Notes: generated by a model not told the origin, from the letters alone. DNA of 64,000 bases from Phycomyces nitens (GCA_022702545.1 JAHRBC010000002.1:4278001-4342000); one strand, 5' to 3'; shown: positions 44,676-55,665, numbered from the stretch's first letter. A program made the numbers and translations.

Positions 44676-45681
44676 TTGAAGGGCGGTAGAAATGCCAGTT
44701 TGCTTGTTGAGCGCTTTGCTGTTCATAGCTTTGTCAGTTCAGCAAACAGCTCTCAGAATTATCCTAGTACAAGTCAGCCGTCCACATATAATGAAGCAAG
44801 TTTCTTAGATCTTCCAGATTGTGTAAGTGCTGCCCAGCTATGGGAGCCATTCAACTGACATGCCAGCTTGAATGATGATGACGTGGAAGGTGTCAGCAGC
44901 CCTGTTGTCAAGAATACTTTGGCAAAGTACTATGTGCGAAACAGTGGTATGAACAGTATTGAACTTGATGACCCAACGATTGTTGTTGCTTCTCGTCTTT
45001 GGAAAAATTCAACTGTGCATGCTTCATGAATGTACCGAAGAATAAAAATGAGACCAGACGTGGCAATCATCATGTGATGTTTACCTGTCTGTACAGAAAG
45101 TGAGTATTGGTATTAGTCAAAATACAAAATAGAGATCACTCGCATTTTTTATATTTTTATCTAGCCGTCACAATATAACTATTCAAAGCTGGTTTGTTGG
45201 CACCGTGGAATTTTATTTCGAGCATAAAGAGGTTGATGGCACACCGCACTTTCTGGCATTCGTTGAAGTGATGAAAGAGCATGGTACAGCAGCCCATGAC
45301 TCATCTGTGCCAATCGTAATACGGCGGTCACACAGCTCAACTAGACAAACAACCCAGTCAAAATATGCCATTATCAATGTGGATGACATTCAGCATCAAG
45401 TTGGGCTCATCCAGTACCCTCCGAGTAGTAATCAGTTCTTTATCATTGCACCATATTACGTGTTTAATGACAATCTGCGTGTGACCATGAGTAACCTTGC
45501 CACTTTATTAGCCATTTTATTTGGTATTGATATTTATAAGGAAAGAAAAAAGAAAAAGAAAATTTTTATAATGTCAAAAACAAAAAAATTGTTTCAAAAA
45601 ACGGTAGTTATGCTACCGTTTTGTTCACACAGGGAAAAATTATTTTTCTCAAGAATGCTCAACATCTTTAACACCAAATAA
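44676..45681 (+). pseudogene. TNP2-like C-terminal remnant of the CACTA element
   Basis: Two exon-like pieces (about 44676-45101 and 45166-45681) are joined across a GTGAGT...TATCTAG intron. The second encodes GTVEFYFEHKEVDGTPHF and FLAFVEVMKEHG, comparable to the region near the end of the CACTG-family TNP2 proteins (QYLF...HVFAFVKWF). A TGA at 44856-44858 and at least one frameshift near 45000 break the first piece. The catalytic part of TNP2 is absent, so the element cannot be autonomous. A further short frame at 44422-44616 is of unclear origin. Confidence 0.5.
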
Positions 45682-45895
45682 AATGCTCATTTCAATAAAC
45701 AAGGTTGCCTAAAAATTTACAGACCCTTTCTATGGTACTACAACTACCTCATTGTCAGATGAAAAGACATTCCATGCGACTTTTATGAATCGGGATCGAT
45801 GACATTACCTTTCAACCACAATCTGCGGAGATAAAGTGCTCTAAAATCATAAAAAACGGTAGTTATGCTACCGTTTTTGGCACAGCTACCGGTCC
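45598..45895. repeat. Right subterminal ACGGTAG motif cluster
   Basis: Two copies of ACGGTAGTTATGCTACCGT (near 45600 and 45850) and a terminal CAGCTACCGG mirror the left cluster. Confidence 0.75.
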
Positions 45896-46847
45896 TTCCG
45901 CCGTAGTGTTTCTACCCCCGTTATTGTCTATCTCTATCGCACCATCGTTATTGTCAACGAGTGGTATTTAATTTATTATATTTTCTGACTCGTTTTCACA
46001 TCACAACAAACTCAACACGCGTCAATATTGTGACACGTGTGTTGTGGACAGGTTCGGTTTCGACCATGAAGCCGGACCAAGGGCCCGGAAAAGGCCTAGG
46101 AGGGGTCGGAGGCCGGACCAGTCCGAAGAAGAAGTCCGAGCCGAGTAAGGATGGCTGATCCCCGAGTTTCTTTATTTCTCTTTCTTTTCAATTTTTCTTT
46201 ATTTTATTTTATCACATTTTATTATTTCCTTTTTTATACTCTTTCCTTTTATATTTCCTTTGTGAATCCTTTCTCACTTTCTTGCAGGATTGCACCATTC
46301 TGTACTTCTTTAGTTTATTTCCCCTACTTCTTTGTCTTACCCTTTTCTTTACTATGTTATAGTATTTTTTTTATTATATTTTTCCTTTGGCCTTGATGGC
46401 ATCATTTTATTATTTTATTATTTCATTTTTCGGTTATTCTTTTAGTTATTTTCTTCGTCTATAAAAGACATTCTTTTCTAATGAAATAAAGATCATCAGT
46501 CAGTTTTACGATCAATTTTACGGTTATTTTATTCTTTTGAGTTTAAGCTCTCGATCTCTGAAGAGCAGTTATATTTTGCCCGGTCATTTTGGGGATATTT
46601 CTGTTGAGTTTCGTTAGTCTTTTACTGGTTCTTTCATTGTTTCTTTTATATATTTTATTTGTCGCCTGTGGTGATCCAGCCTTATCAGTGTATATTTTAC
46701 ATATACAAAAGCTATAAGTGCAGATTAGCTGAGAGCTAATAAAGTACGATAAAGGAATTATAGCAATGCATCAGAATAATAGTAACACAGACGTGGAGCT
46801 CAGAAGCTTATCATATATAATATCTTAAGGTGGTAAAAGACCACATA

Positions 46848-48457
46848 CAGTAGGTGGATAAAGGGTTCGCATGTTTATATATTATTTATTAGTCTTATAA
46901 TATCTCTATGAATATGCATCATATTAGCATAAAACAAAAAGTATTTGAAAGATATTTTTTAGGTGTATATTTATTATAAATTTTATAAGCGGAGATTCAA
47001 AACATATTGAGATAAATAAATACAAAGATTTTTATTACATGCGAACCCTTTTGCCACTTTTATTAATATTTAGTATTTTTGCCTTTTGCCTTAATTACTG
47101 CTTCAACTCTTGCTGGCATTGTATCTATATACTTTTTACAAATATCCTGCGTGATATTGTTCCATTCTTTATCACATCTTTCCCAAAGTTCATGTACTCC
47201 TTTAGCCTTCAAAGAGTATAAAGAAAGTTGCAACTTTAAATGATGCCAAAGATGCTCAATTGGGTTCAGGTCTGGGGATTGGGCTGGCCAAGGGAGTACT
47301 TGCAATTCCATATCACTGATGTACTGTTTGGTTGTCTTGGCTGTGTGTTTTGGGTCATTATCATGCTGAAAAATGATATTTTGCTTATCAAAACCATAGA
47401 AATCTATAGTTTCTTTCAGGTTATCTTCAAGTATATCACAGTAAACTTTGCTTGTCATGAGTTCTTGTATGTGACAACCATATCCAATGCCTTCATAAGT
47501 CATACATCCCCACATCATCAAACTGCCTCCTCCATGTTTTACAGTTAAATCAAGATGATGGTCTTGTAGTGGGTCATCTGGCCTTTTCCAATGATATTTT
47601 ACTCCATCAGATCCCCAAATATTGATTTTGGTCTCATCTGAGAATATAATACGTTTCCAATCATGAATAGTCCAGTGTCAATGCTCTAAAGCCCATTTAA
47701 GTCTTGCTTGTCGATTTTTCTCTGATATCATTGGCTTCTTCTTTTTAATTGCTGCTCTGAAACCAAGTGCCTTCAGGGTCTTGCAAACAGTAGAATAGTC
47801 AAGCTGCAGTCCCTCTTGATCCAATTTCATATGTGCTTCTTTGGCAGTTTGTATTTCACCAGTTACAAATTGTCTTACTAACAGGCACCTTCTGACTTAG
47901 GAAATTTTTGCAATTCGGCCACCAATAGAGATTTTTTCAGTGATCTTCATCTTCTTTTTATACTTGGATACAGTTCCAGCAGAGATAGAAAGGTTCTTGG
48001 AAATTTTCTTGACAGAGGCACCACTTTGAAGCTGACTTTGGATAGAATTTCTGAGAGAAAGAGGTAGAATTTTCATTTTAAAAGAAACAAGGAATAATAT
48101 GAAAATAAAAATAAAAACTTAGTCATTTATATATTTTTTTGTTTTATATTCCGATTATATGACTCATTTTGACTATTATATGTGACTTTGAACGATTTAT
48201 AACCAAAAGTCACAGAGAAATAATTTATTTTCTACTAATTTATCCAAAGTGGAAAAAGGGTTCGCATACTTTTCAAAAATTTGTCTGAGTTTTATTAAAT
48301 CAATATTTATTCTCAGCCGTTGATATTTTTATATGTGGTAGTTTTATATATAATGCATATAAAACATTTTGTTTTATATGAAAATATTAAAAATTGAAAG
48401 AGTACTATCAAAATATATATTTTTAATAGAACATGCAAACCCTTTTTCCACCTACTG
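46848..48457 (-). mobile_element. Tc1-like transposon inside LTR D
   Basis: The element is 1610 bp with terminal repeats CAGTAGGTGG(A/T)... (outer 28 bp with two or three mismatches) and TA on both sides (46846-46847, 48458-48459). The core motif GTGGAAAAAGGGTTCGCATG occurs four times: at both outer ends and, inverted relative to them, at the inner edge of each ~210-bp arm (47038-47058, 48248-48269). Confidence 0.9.
47063..48076 (-). pseudogene. Tc1 transposase (DD34E), two in-frame stops
   Basis: The 338-codon frame from the ATG at 48076 is continuous except for TAA at 47897-47899 and TGA at 47678-47680. The N-terminal part is a helix-turn-helix (PLSLRNSIQSQLQSGASVKK). Catalytic residues are in FSDETKI (first Asp), FQHDNDPKHTA (second Asp) and SPDLNPIEHLW (Glu, 34 residues on). 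The length matches the family. The TGA lies in LEH-stop-HWT, where Arg or Lys would fit. Confidence 0.88.
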
Positions 48458-48647
48458 TATATAAGGAAGTCAAAGAGTTAGTGCAACAGCACATTGAAAG
48501 AGTATATAAAGAACGGCACATTTTGTATCTTAATAAAGACAAGCTTATAGACAGTCTCAAAGTATTTCTTATTGTCTATTTTCTACCATTCCATTATTTT
48601 TTCCCCGTGAATTATAACATTTTTTACTTTGAATTCGTTCTAAAAAC

Positions 48648-49629
48648 ATGTCTTCCCAATCTGTCGAGAACTCCCCCGCCGAATTTGGTTTCGTCTCTCC
48701 TCTGGTCCCCAACTCTGTTGACCACCCGGATACCAATGTAGAAATGTCCATCTCAGGTGAGAACGCTCCTGCCTCTGTCCTGTCTACTAGCAAAGAGACA
48801 GACATTCTCTTCAACTTCAACATGGAAGCCACTGCTGAGTTCCTCCTGGAGTCAGCCAAAGAAGATTTGAGAAGGAAGAAGAGCACTTACTATGCTCTTC
48901 TTGGCAACTACTTGGCCGCGTCCAAGGCGGATCCCTCGTCGGAGGCCACTAAGGCCGCCTCAGCCAGCCGCAAGGAGGCCGAAGAACTGTTTCTTGAGGC
49001 CGACAACATCTTGAAGGTGCTCAAGGCCTCCAACGCTCCCGCCGATGCTCCCCAGGACAAGAAGAGCACGTTGGTTCCCAACAACCTCCCGTTCCTCCAA
49101 CTGAAATCCGAGTCTTTCCAGGTCAAGGCCAACAAAGATGTGTTTGACTCGGTGTATGACTTCTGCCAAGAATTCACCACGGTTCTGGAAACCCACTCCC
49201 TGTCATTAGACGACAGCTGGGAGAGATTGCTTCCTCCTTGTTTGAACAAAGAGGAGCGATCATGGTTTGAAGACAAACTGAAGGGTAAGCAGTACAAGTG
49301 GAAGAAGGCTGAGAGCCTTCTATTGGATCACTACGACACTCCTTTCCGAAAGTTTATGAACATGGGCCGGGTCTGGTGCATGAAACAGGGCAAAGATGAG
49401 TCTGCTCGTTCCTTTGGAGCGAAATTTCAGAAATTTTGTAGACAGGCTGGTCTTGAAGATGGTGTCCAGTTGGTTCTCTGCTTCTTGTGGAATTTGAGAC
49501 CGGAAGTCCGGAAGGGATGCTTTATCCCTATCTCTGCCAACTATGGCACCAGAATGCCCACGAAGATCCAGGACATCATAGACTTGGTAAGTACAGTATC
49601 GAGTGACTCTTCTGTGCTACTACAAAATC
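48648..49629 (+). CDS. Gag of Gypsy D, N-terminal part (5' of the element III insertion)
   Basis: From the ATG at 48648 the frame encodes an acidic/Ser-rich N-terminus and a capsid-like region (VFDSVYDFCQEFTTVLE, then DSWERLLPPCLNKEERSW, then DESARSFGAKFQKFCRQAGL) clearly related to Gag of chromovirus A (VFESVGHFLRTFENVIE, LPLCL). The coding sequence of the host stops at 49629, at ...LQN. The next codons up to the apparent stop at 49647-49649 belong to the end of element III. The remainder continues in frame at 55912. Confidence 0.85.
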
Positions 49630-49658
49630 CACTGGAAAAACGGGCTTGATTACCAGTG

Positions 49659-50337
49659 TGGAAAGATAAGTAAACAATAGTGTAATTACCTGAATTATGA
49701 TAGACTCTACATATAATTCCGCTTGAGAACAACCTGGTCTTAGCTGCTAGCAGTATGTCGTGATAATTGCTAGCATAATTATTGAAAGAGGTGCTGCAGC
49801 TGAGGTCCAGTAGCACTTTCGGCGGGTATATCTAATTAGGTTATGGGGGGATTAAGCATTTAAATGTGCGGTTCCGTTTTGAAAGAATCTATTTTGAGAG
49901 AATAACACTGTAGTATTTTACATCTTTACTACACTTTTTTCATCCTCATAGTGTAGTATTTAATCTTCTTTATTCTTCTTGACCAATAATATATCACCCA
50001 TTATTTGATTTCCCGTTTATAATTGATTGGTAATGTTTTACGTTTTTATTTTTATTAGAAAGAATAGAATGTTTCTAGGTTTAGGGTCTACTATTACGCC
50101 TATTCCTATGGCCTAGCCGTTTCTACCCGGTTGCCTGCTGCTATTTGGATGGAATATTTTTCTACATAAAAAATACCTGCAAAAATATGAATATCCAGTG
50201 ATTTTTTGGGCTGTGGGAGTGTTCTGTAAAAGATAAAGAAGTGTTATTGATATGGGGTACAAAGAGAAAATTTTTGTGTGTCAAAAGATACTTACATTGC
50301 AAGAGATGGGCAAGAGTGCGCAAAGGGGACTTGAATT
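49659..50337. other. Left terminal arm of element III
   Basis: No gene is seen. It contains the inverted pair GTAGTATTTTACATC / GTGTAGTATTTAATC around 49910-49960, and a block (50055-50320) related to the left arm of element II. Confidence 0.5.
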
Positions 50338-50847
50338 TTAAGGCTGGATGGGCTGTGTGGTGGGTTTTACTATAAAAAAGGGAATAAAAATTAATATGGG
50401 TGAACAGAGTGATGATATATTTAATTTACATACCAGGAGCCGAATGGGTTATCAAAGTAGGGGGTATGGTGTGCAAAGGAAGACCAAGTGAGTCTATAAA
50501 GCACATAATAATAATTATTAATAAATAGTCTGAATAATATTTTGGATAAGCAAAAGAGATTTATAAAGAATATTACCTTTATGATTACAATCACGAATGA
50601 TGGAGGAGGCCGATGGCGTGAATAGAAAGGGCAGTCTACAATGGAATAGAGTCAGAGAGGGAACAAGTATGATTGAAAGAAAATTTTTTACCTGGTGCCG
50701 ATGACATCCTTACATAAGTTGTTTGGCCAATCTAAGAGAGAAAGTGAAAATAATTTTTATCAAGATGATGATACCAGTGAATGCGGCCAGTGAGTATTTG
50801 TCTAGATGGCCATTGTGGAAAGGATGAGTTGCAATGGGAGCGCACAT
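50338..50847 (-). other. Candidate five-exon micro-exon gene in the left arm of element III
   Basis: On the minus strand five blocks, 50775-50847, 50692-50731, 50577-50635, 50434-50493 and 50338-50369, are each separated by GT-AG bounded gaps with pyrimidine-rich acceptors ending TTAG/ATAG/GTAG. Joined, they give 264 nt: ATG, 87 codons without a stop, then TAA. The product is Pro/Thr/His-rich (starts MCAPIATHPFHNGHLDKYS) with no family I recognise. Block sequence and order resemble the repeated modules of element II. Coding status is uncertain; a spliced noncoding RNA is possible. Confidence 0.42.
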
Positions 50848-51143
50848 CTATGAAAAAGAGATTAATTTGTGTGTATAAAGAGGTATAAAAAATGTCTTAC
50901 CAGAGAAAGGCGCCAATATCAAAAAGCAAGGAAAAGGAAAAATAAAGGGAACCAAAAAAAGGAGAGAGTCTGAAAAAATTTTCACCTTTGAAGCATGCTG
51001 CGGAAAGCATGATGGATTGAGCCCAAAAACAATATCAAGGCCGATTTGCATCTCAGTGCTTCAAGACAATAGAGGAACATCTTTATAGTCATTCAAAATG
51101 CCTATATATAATGACCTTTTTGATATTCAACCTCTCTTACCTT

Positions 51144-51181
51144 TACACACACACACACACACACTTACTCACTCACTCACC
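51144..51181. repeat. Microsatellite (AC)n followed by ACTC repeats
   Basis: About ten AC dinucleotides followed by TTACTCACTCACTCACC, in the 5' region of accessory gene III. Confidence 0.9.
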
Positions 51182-51276
51182 CAAACAGTTTTTGTATGTA
51201 TATGGTATTTATTTTTATTTCAATTGAACAAAAACTAATAATTATAATCGAAATATACTTTACCATATTCTAGAAA

Positions 51277-52448
51277 ATGGTTAACCAAAGAAGAACAATT
51301 GCTCCTCGTCCCACTCCTGCTGGTCCTGCTCCTGCTCCTGCTCCTGCTCCTGACATGGAACAGATTATGGCAAAGCTTTCCGAGATGGAAGGCAAAATGA
51401 CAAACGTCGAAGTGCAAGTGGGGTCTGTAAAGGCTCAACTCAACGTTGTTGTGGCTGGTAATGCTTCAGCCATTAGAGCAATCGGTGCATTGGGTAGTGC
51501 CCATAACACTGCTCTTGTCAACTCTCCTGCCATTCCTGTTGCACCTGTTGCTCTTCTACCAGTTGTGCCAACCAAGCAGACAAACAACGATGTCTATGTA
51601 AGTAGCAAATTATATAGTATGTTATCAATTCATTATCTCATATACTGTGTCAGACGGCAATTCGCAAATTTATGTGGAAGCCAAAGTTTTCGTCGAGAAT
51701 AGCTGCAGAGATGTTGGCAAACAATAATAAGCCAAAGTGGAATACAAACGTTCCTTTCAACCAAAGTCCAAACAAGGAGTTAGTTGTTAGGATCCTCAAC
51801 TACTTGGAGCCCAAGTTTGAGAGCAAGGGAATGAGGAGAAGCGATCTGTACAAGAATCTTCACACCAACTTCAGGAGCCAAAGTTCCAGAGACAAGAAGT
51901 CTTCTTCGGAGAAAGCTGCCGTGAACACTCGTTCAAGAAGGGCAAACCGTGCAGGCGAGGTAAGATATACTTTAAATAACTAATAAATATTTAATATCAA
52001 AGAAACAGTATTAACTGAGAATTTTAGAGCCTTTCTCGGCGCTTGAATGCTTACCTTGACAATGAGGACACAATCAATGAGATGATGGGCAAAGATTGTG
52101 CCAACATGATAATAAAGGAGGCAATGTCCGAGGGTGAATCTGACATAGAGACATCTGAAAGTGGTACCAAACGTGTCATCCGTACTGTTCGCCCAGGATG
52201 GAGAAGTGATGAGGTAAATAATAATAAGGCAATAACTGGGTTACGTGTCTGAATTGTTATATAAAATATTAATACTTGTATTTCAGTTTAATAGACTCAT
52301 CACTATTGTTGACTCTCATGTCCTTGATGGAATGGGTTTGCATTCCCATCAATTCTTGCCTCGGGTTTTTAAGAGTGTGTCAAACTCAGCGGCCCCAAAT
52401 GACGTGGTTTCCCGCCTCCCACAGTGGGCTTTTAGAAACGATGTATAA
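51277..52448 (+). CDS. CACTG-element accessory protein, copy III (four exons)
   Basis: Exons are 51277-51597, 51654-51959, 52028-52213 and 52287-52448. All introns are phase 0 with GTAAGT/GTAAGA/GTAAAT donors and CAG/TAG acceptors; about 323 residues, uninterrupted. Exon 1 encodes a Pro/Ala repeat (GPAPAPAPAPD) and a predicted coiled coil (ILAKLSEMEGKMTNVEV-like, here IMAKLSEMEGK). Exon 2 (306 nt) has FNQSPNKELVVRI and a basic end. Exon 3 (186 nt, the same as copy II) has AMSEGESDIE and RPGWRSDE. Exon 4 starts FNRLITIVD. Strict conservation of exon sizes argues for selection on the protein. Function is unknown; a transposase partner is inferred. Confidence 0.82.
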
Positions 52449-52577
52449 ATAAAGTTGTTGTTTATATTTTCTCACCCACTTCCCCAAGAACGTAATACCG
52501 TCAATATATATAAAGTATATTTTTTGGTGCCTTAATTTTGGTTATCTTTAAAAGAAGAAGATATTTTTTATTTTATA

Positions 52578-55500
52578 TTAGGTGCAGATTTTTTTGGGAA
52601 GAGGGATGACGAGCATTGTTTTCCTATTAGTTCGAGTGATTTGCTGTCCAATGGCAACTTCTAACAAAATCCTATGCACTGGAAGAATACTGTTCAAGTC
52701 ATCTGGAGAATGCCTTGGGAGATACACCTCAACACCTTCATTCTCTCGCGTTCTATCACAGGTTGTGACAAACCATTTAACAAATGCGAAAACATGTTGA
52801 TTGTCATGAACCATGCGAGTCGGGTGGAGATCATCAACTGGTGGTGGCACGAACTTGTGTGTAAAGAGATACTGAATCTGGCCTGTATATGCATTTACAA
52901 CGTCCTCATTGCTGCCAACAAACAGTGCTTGTATAAACGACCCTCCATTTCCTTGTCTGTTTGAACCGCGATATACTTGGCCAAGTAAGTTGATGGACTT
53001 CAACTTTGTGATCTCGTTATCAACAAAGGAAAACGGGGAGAAGGCGTGCTGATAGCTGGTAAGACTGGGAAGGTCATAAGCATGCTTATAATAATCCAGC
53101 AAATGTGGATAATCGATATCACCAATTAATGTTTTCATTCCAACTTGCAGAGGAAAAGCCGAAGGAGGAAGAGGCTCGTTACCCTTTGCAGAATCCATTG
53201 TGGTCAGAGAAGCATTTACAAAATCTTGCAAGTTGAACTGAGGATGATTGATTGGCGAAGTTGTGGCTGGAAGTGTGGGTGTAGATACGAGCTTGGCAAA
53301 GACAGAAGAGAATGGGATCTTACTGGAGTATCCAAGGACTGCTTGCACATAATCGGCCTTGTATGCTTCTTCTACGAAATTCCTCATGCAAGTTGCCTCA
53401 AAACTATCCTTTCTGTTAGTGCTCACGTTCTTTAGCAAACCGTTGTATCGCTCGAACCCAAAGAGCCAATAGCCATACACTGGTCCAAAATCACGAATGG
53501 TCTCGCGAAGATGGAGGTGCAGATGCATATTGCAGGTGAGGACACTAGGAGGGTAAAGACGCTCGCACTTTTGACAGAATTTTTCAAGGTAGTCATGGGC
53601 ATCGTCAAGTTCTTCAAATGATAGGGATGGCTTTACAAGGAGACGGCAGGCATCGACAAAGTCCATCCAGTTTCTGAACTTGTCATCATTGAGAACATCT
53701 TTCAACAAGACGGGAGAGTACACCAGCACCCAGGACTTCCATTCGTCAGCTTTCATAAATGAAAATCCCTTTCCAATTTTCGCTGTTAATGAAGTGTATG
53801 AAGCTGGCAGGATCATTGTCTTGGCGATTTGCTCCATGTCATTAAGTTGTCCATTATTAATATCGCCACCAGCGATCCACTTGTCCACCATCCTCTTCGC
53901 CGTACCCAAGAATAAGTTGTGCATGGGATCAATGATCGTTCCACGTACTAGATCAAAGTATCCAAGGCGATGCAACTGCGACCATCAAACACCATTTTCG
54001 ACCTCCAGCTGATGCCTTTCTGAGGGCGTACTTGCACTCTTCCACACCTCAGCATGCACCCTGTTTTCCACACCATTACGAATAGACCACTGCGAATAGT
54101 CGAAACCACGGAAATCCACACTGCTTGTCCCAGCAAGACGACTGAATTGACGGCTGCATTTGTAGCAGGCGTTAGTGCTATTGTGGGACGTAAATCCGCT
54201 TGTTTTTCTGGCTGCTGGAATATCACATGCCACCATAAGGAGTGCAGCATGGACAGTTGTTCCAGATCCACATTCAAAGGTTGGAATCGTCATTCCAACG
54301 TACAACTGCTCAAGGTCATCCACCAACGGCTTGAGATAGTTGTTGATCTCATAAGATTTGGGTTCCTTTGGTCCAGGCATTAACCCAACCAAGATGACAT
54401 TCTCTGGTTGGAATCTTTCATCTCTGGGCAAGTTGTTGATTGCCAAATATATAGCACCAGAGGAGTGTGTTACACCATCGAATGGCTGAAACCAGTCGAT
54501 GTTTAGAGTCAACAGAAGAGAACGAGGGCGGGCAACAAATGAAAGACCATCACTGTCTTTCAACTCCTTCCACATCTTGCCATCGTAAATGTCGCACATG
54601 GTGTCTGTCACCTTCAGCTCGTCGTTCCAGACGCCGATCTTCTGCTCGAAACCAGGACGAAGAAAGAGAACCTTGAGTGCATCTTTGATGGACTGATACA
54701 CAAAGATTTTCTTTGGCACCATGGCACCAGATGTCGACTTCTTTGTCAGCTCACAGTTACAAGTTATATTTGCGCCTATTTTCACAGAGCTGCAGAGAGG
54801 GGGAACGGAAATAGATTCTTCGTATATTTGATGACAATCTGGACATGACACGAATCGTTTGATATCTTTGGTGATATCACTAAAACCCGTCATCTTCTGA
54901 AGACCAGCAAGACTTGTTGGGAGCTGAAAGTCTTGTCCGTAGACTGTCAAGAGCTCATTGACAAACTGGATCAATACAACGGCGCCCTTGTTGACTGCAT
55001 AACGGGATGCAAAAAGAACAACGAAAATGGCAATGGCCCTGTGCACTGGATTTTCGGGCATACCAGGAGCACCAAAGGGTTCTGTTTTAAAAAAGGAAAA
55101 TTATTAACACTCAATTTTGGCATGCTTCTTTATGATAGTTATTCAATACTGACCTTCGCCGTTGAACTCCTCAACATCAATCTCCTCGACATCACTCTCC
55201 ACATTGTCGCCATTGTTGCTGTCATTGACAATCTCGGTGTCATCGCAATTGACCTCATTGTCAACCAAATCATCGTCAGACATCGGGACGGAATCCAAAA
55301 AAGGTAGGTTGGCCTGACCGCCCATTGTTTCCATGGATTCAGATTCAAACATCGGGATTGCTACAAATATGGAATAGATTAGTTTATTGCCCTTAAACTG
55401 GTTTTCAAATAAATATTTTTTACCCTCAACATCAACATCCATAATGACACTTTGTGTGCCTGAGGTTCAATTAAAGAATAATGGTTATTATTGTGCAGTA

Positions 55501-55665
55501 AATATAAAATTAATACATACTACTCTCAGTTCGTCCAGCCTCTTCAATTCTTGCTCTTTTGGCATGACACTGATAATTGCGTCTGGATACCATAGAGAAC
55601 CCTTCTTGGTTACCATTGCATTTGTTACAGTAACAGGCAGTGTTATTTTGGGAAGCAGAAGACAT
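52578..55665 (-). pseudogene. tnp2: TNP2-type transposase, element III (four exons, one TGA)
   Basis: Read leftwards, the exons are 55521-55665, 55424-55459, 55154-55360 and 52578-55081; total 2892 nt, divisible by three, all introns phase 1. Exon 1 (145 nt, as in element I) has CYCNKC...H. Exons 2-3 are acidic. Exon 4 has DWFQPFDGVTHSSGAIY, LVGLMPGPKEPK, IIDPMHNLFLGTAKRM and the DUF4218-like GPVYGYWLFGFERYNG. The only lesion is TGA at 53985-53987 in ENGV-stop-WSQL, where copies I and II both have Arg (CGG/CGA). The stop is TAA. The convergent accessory gene ends 129 bp away. Confidence 0.9.

Larger units (their letters stand above)
42421..45908 (+). mobile_element. CACTA transposon, degenerate
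   Basis: The element is 3488 bp. The left end CACTACGGCGGAA and the right end TTCCGCCGTAGTG are perfect inverted repeats over 13 bp, extended imperfectly to CGGTAGCT. It is flanked by TTT on both sides (42418-42420, 45909-45911), the 3-bp duplication usual for CACTA elements. Subterminal ACGGTAG/CTACCGT motifs recur at both ends. The interior retains only a decayed TNP2-like C-terminal region. Confidence 0.88.
41520..46024 (+). repeat. Solo LTR E, interrupted by a CACTA element
   Basis: The pieces 41520-42420 and 45912-46024 make about 1014 bp, starting TGACACGGGTGTTG and ending CAACACGCGTCA, flanked by ATAT (41516-41519, 46025-46028). It has TATATAAGAG near 42058 and AATAAA near 42082. Most of it is pyrimidine-rich, producing spurious frames. 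No partner LTR or internal domain is present. The left edge is 10 bp from the 5' end of the tRNA-Pro gene. Confidence 0.75.

Noticed and set aside
49630..49649. Natural C-terminus of Gag D (PLEKRA then TGA)
   Set aside because: These codons are the terminal repeat of element III; Gag continues at 55912.
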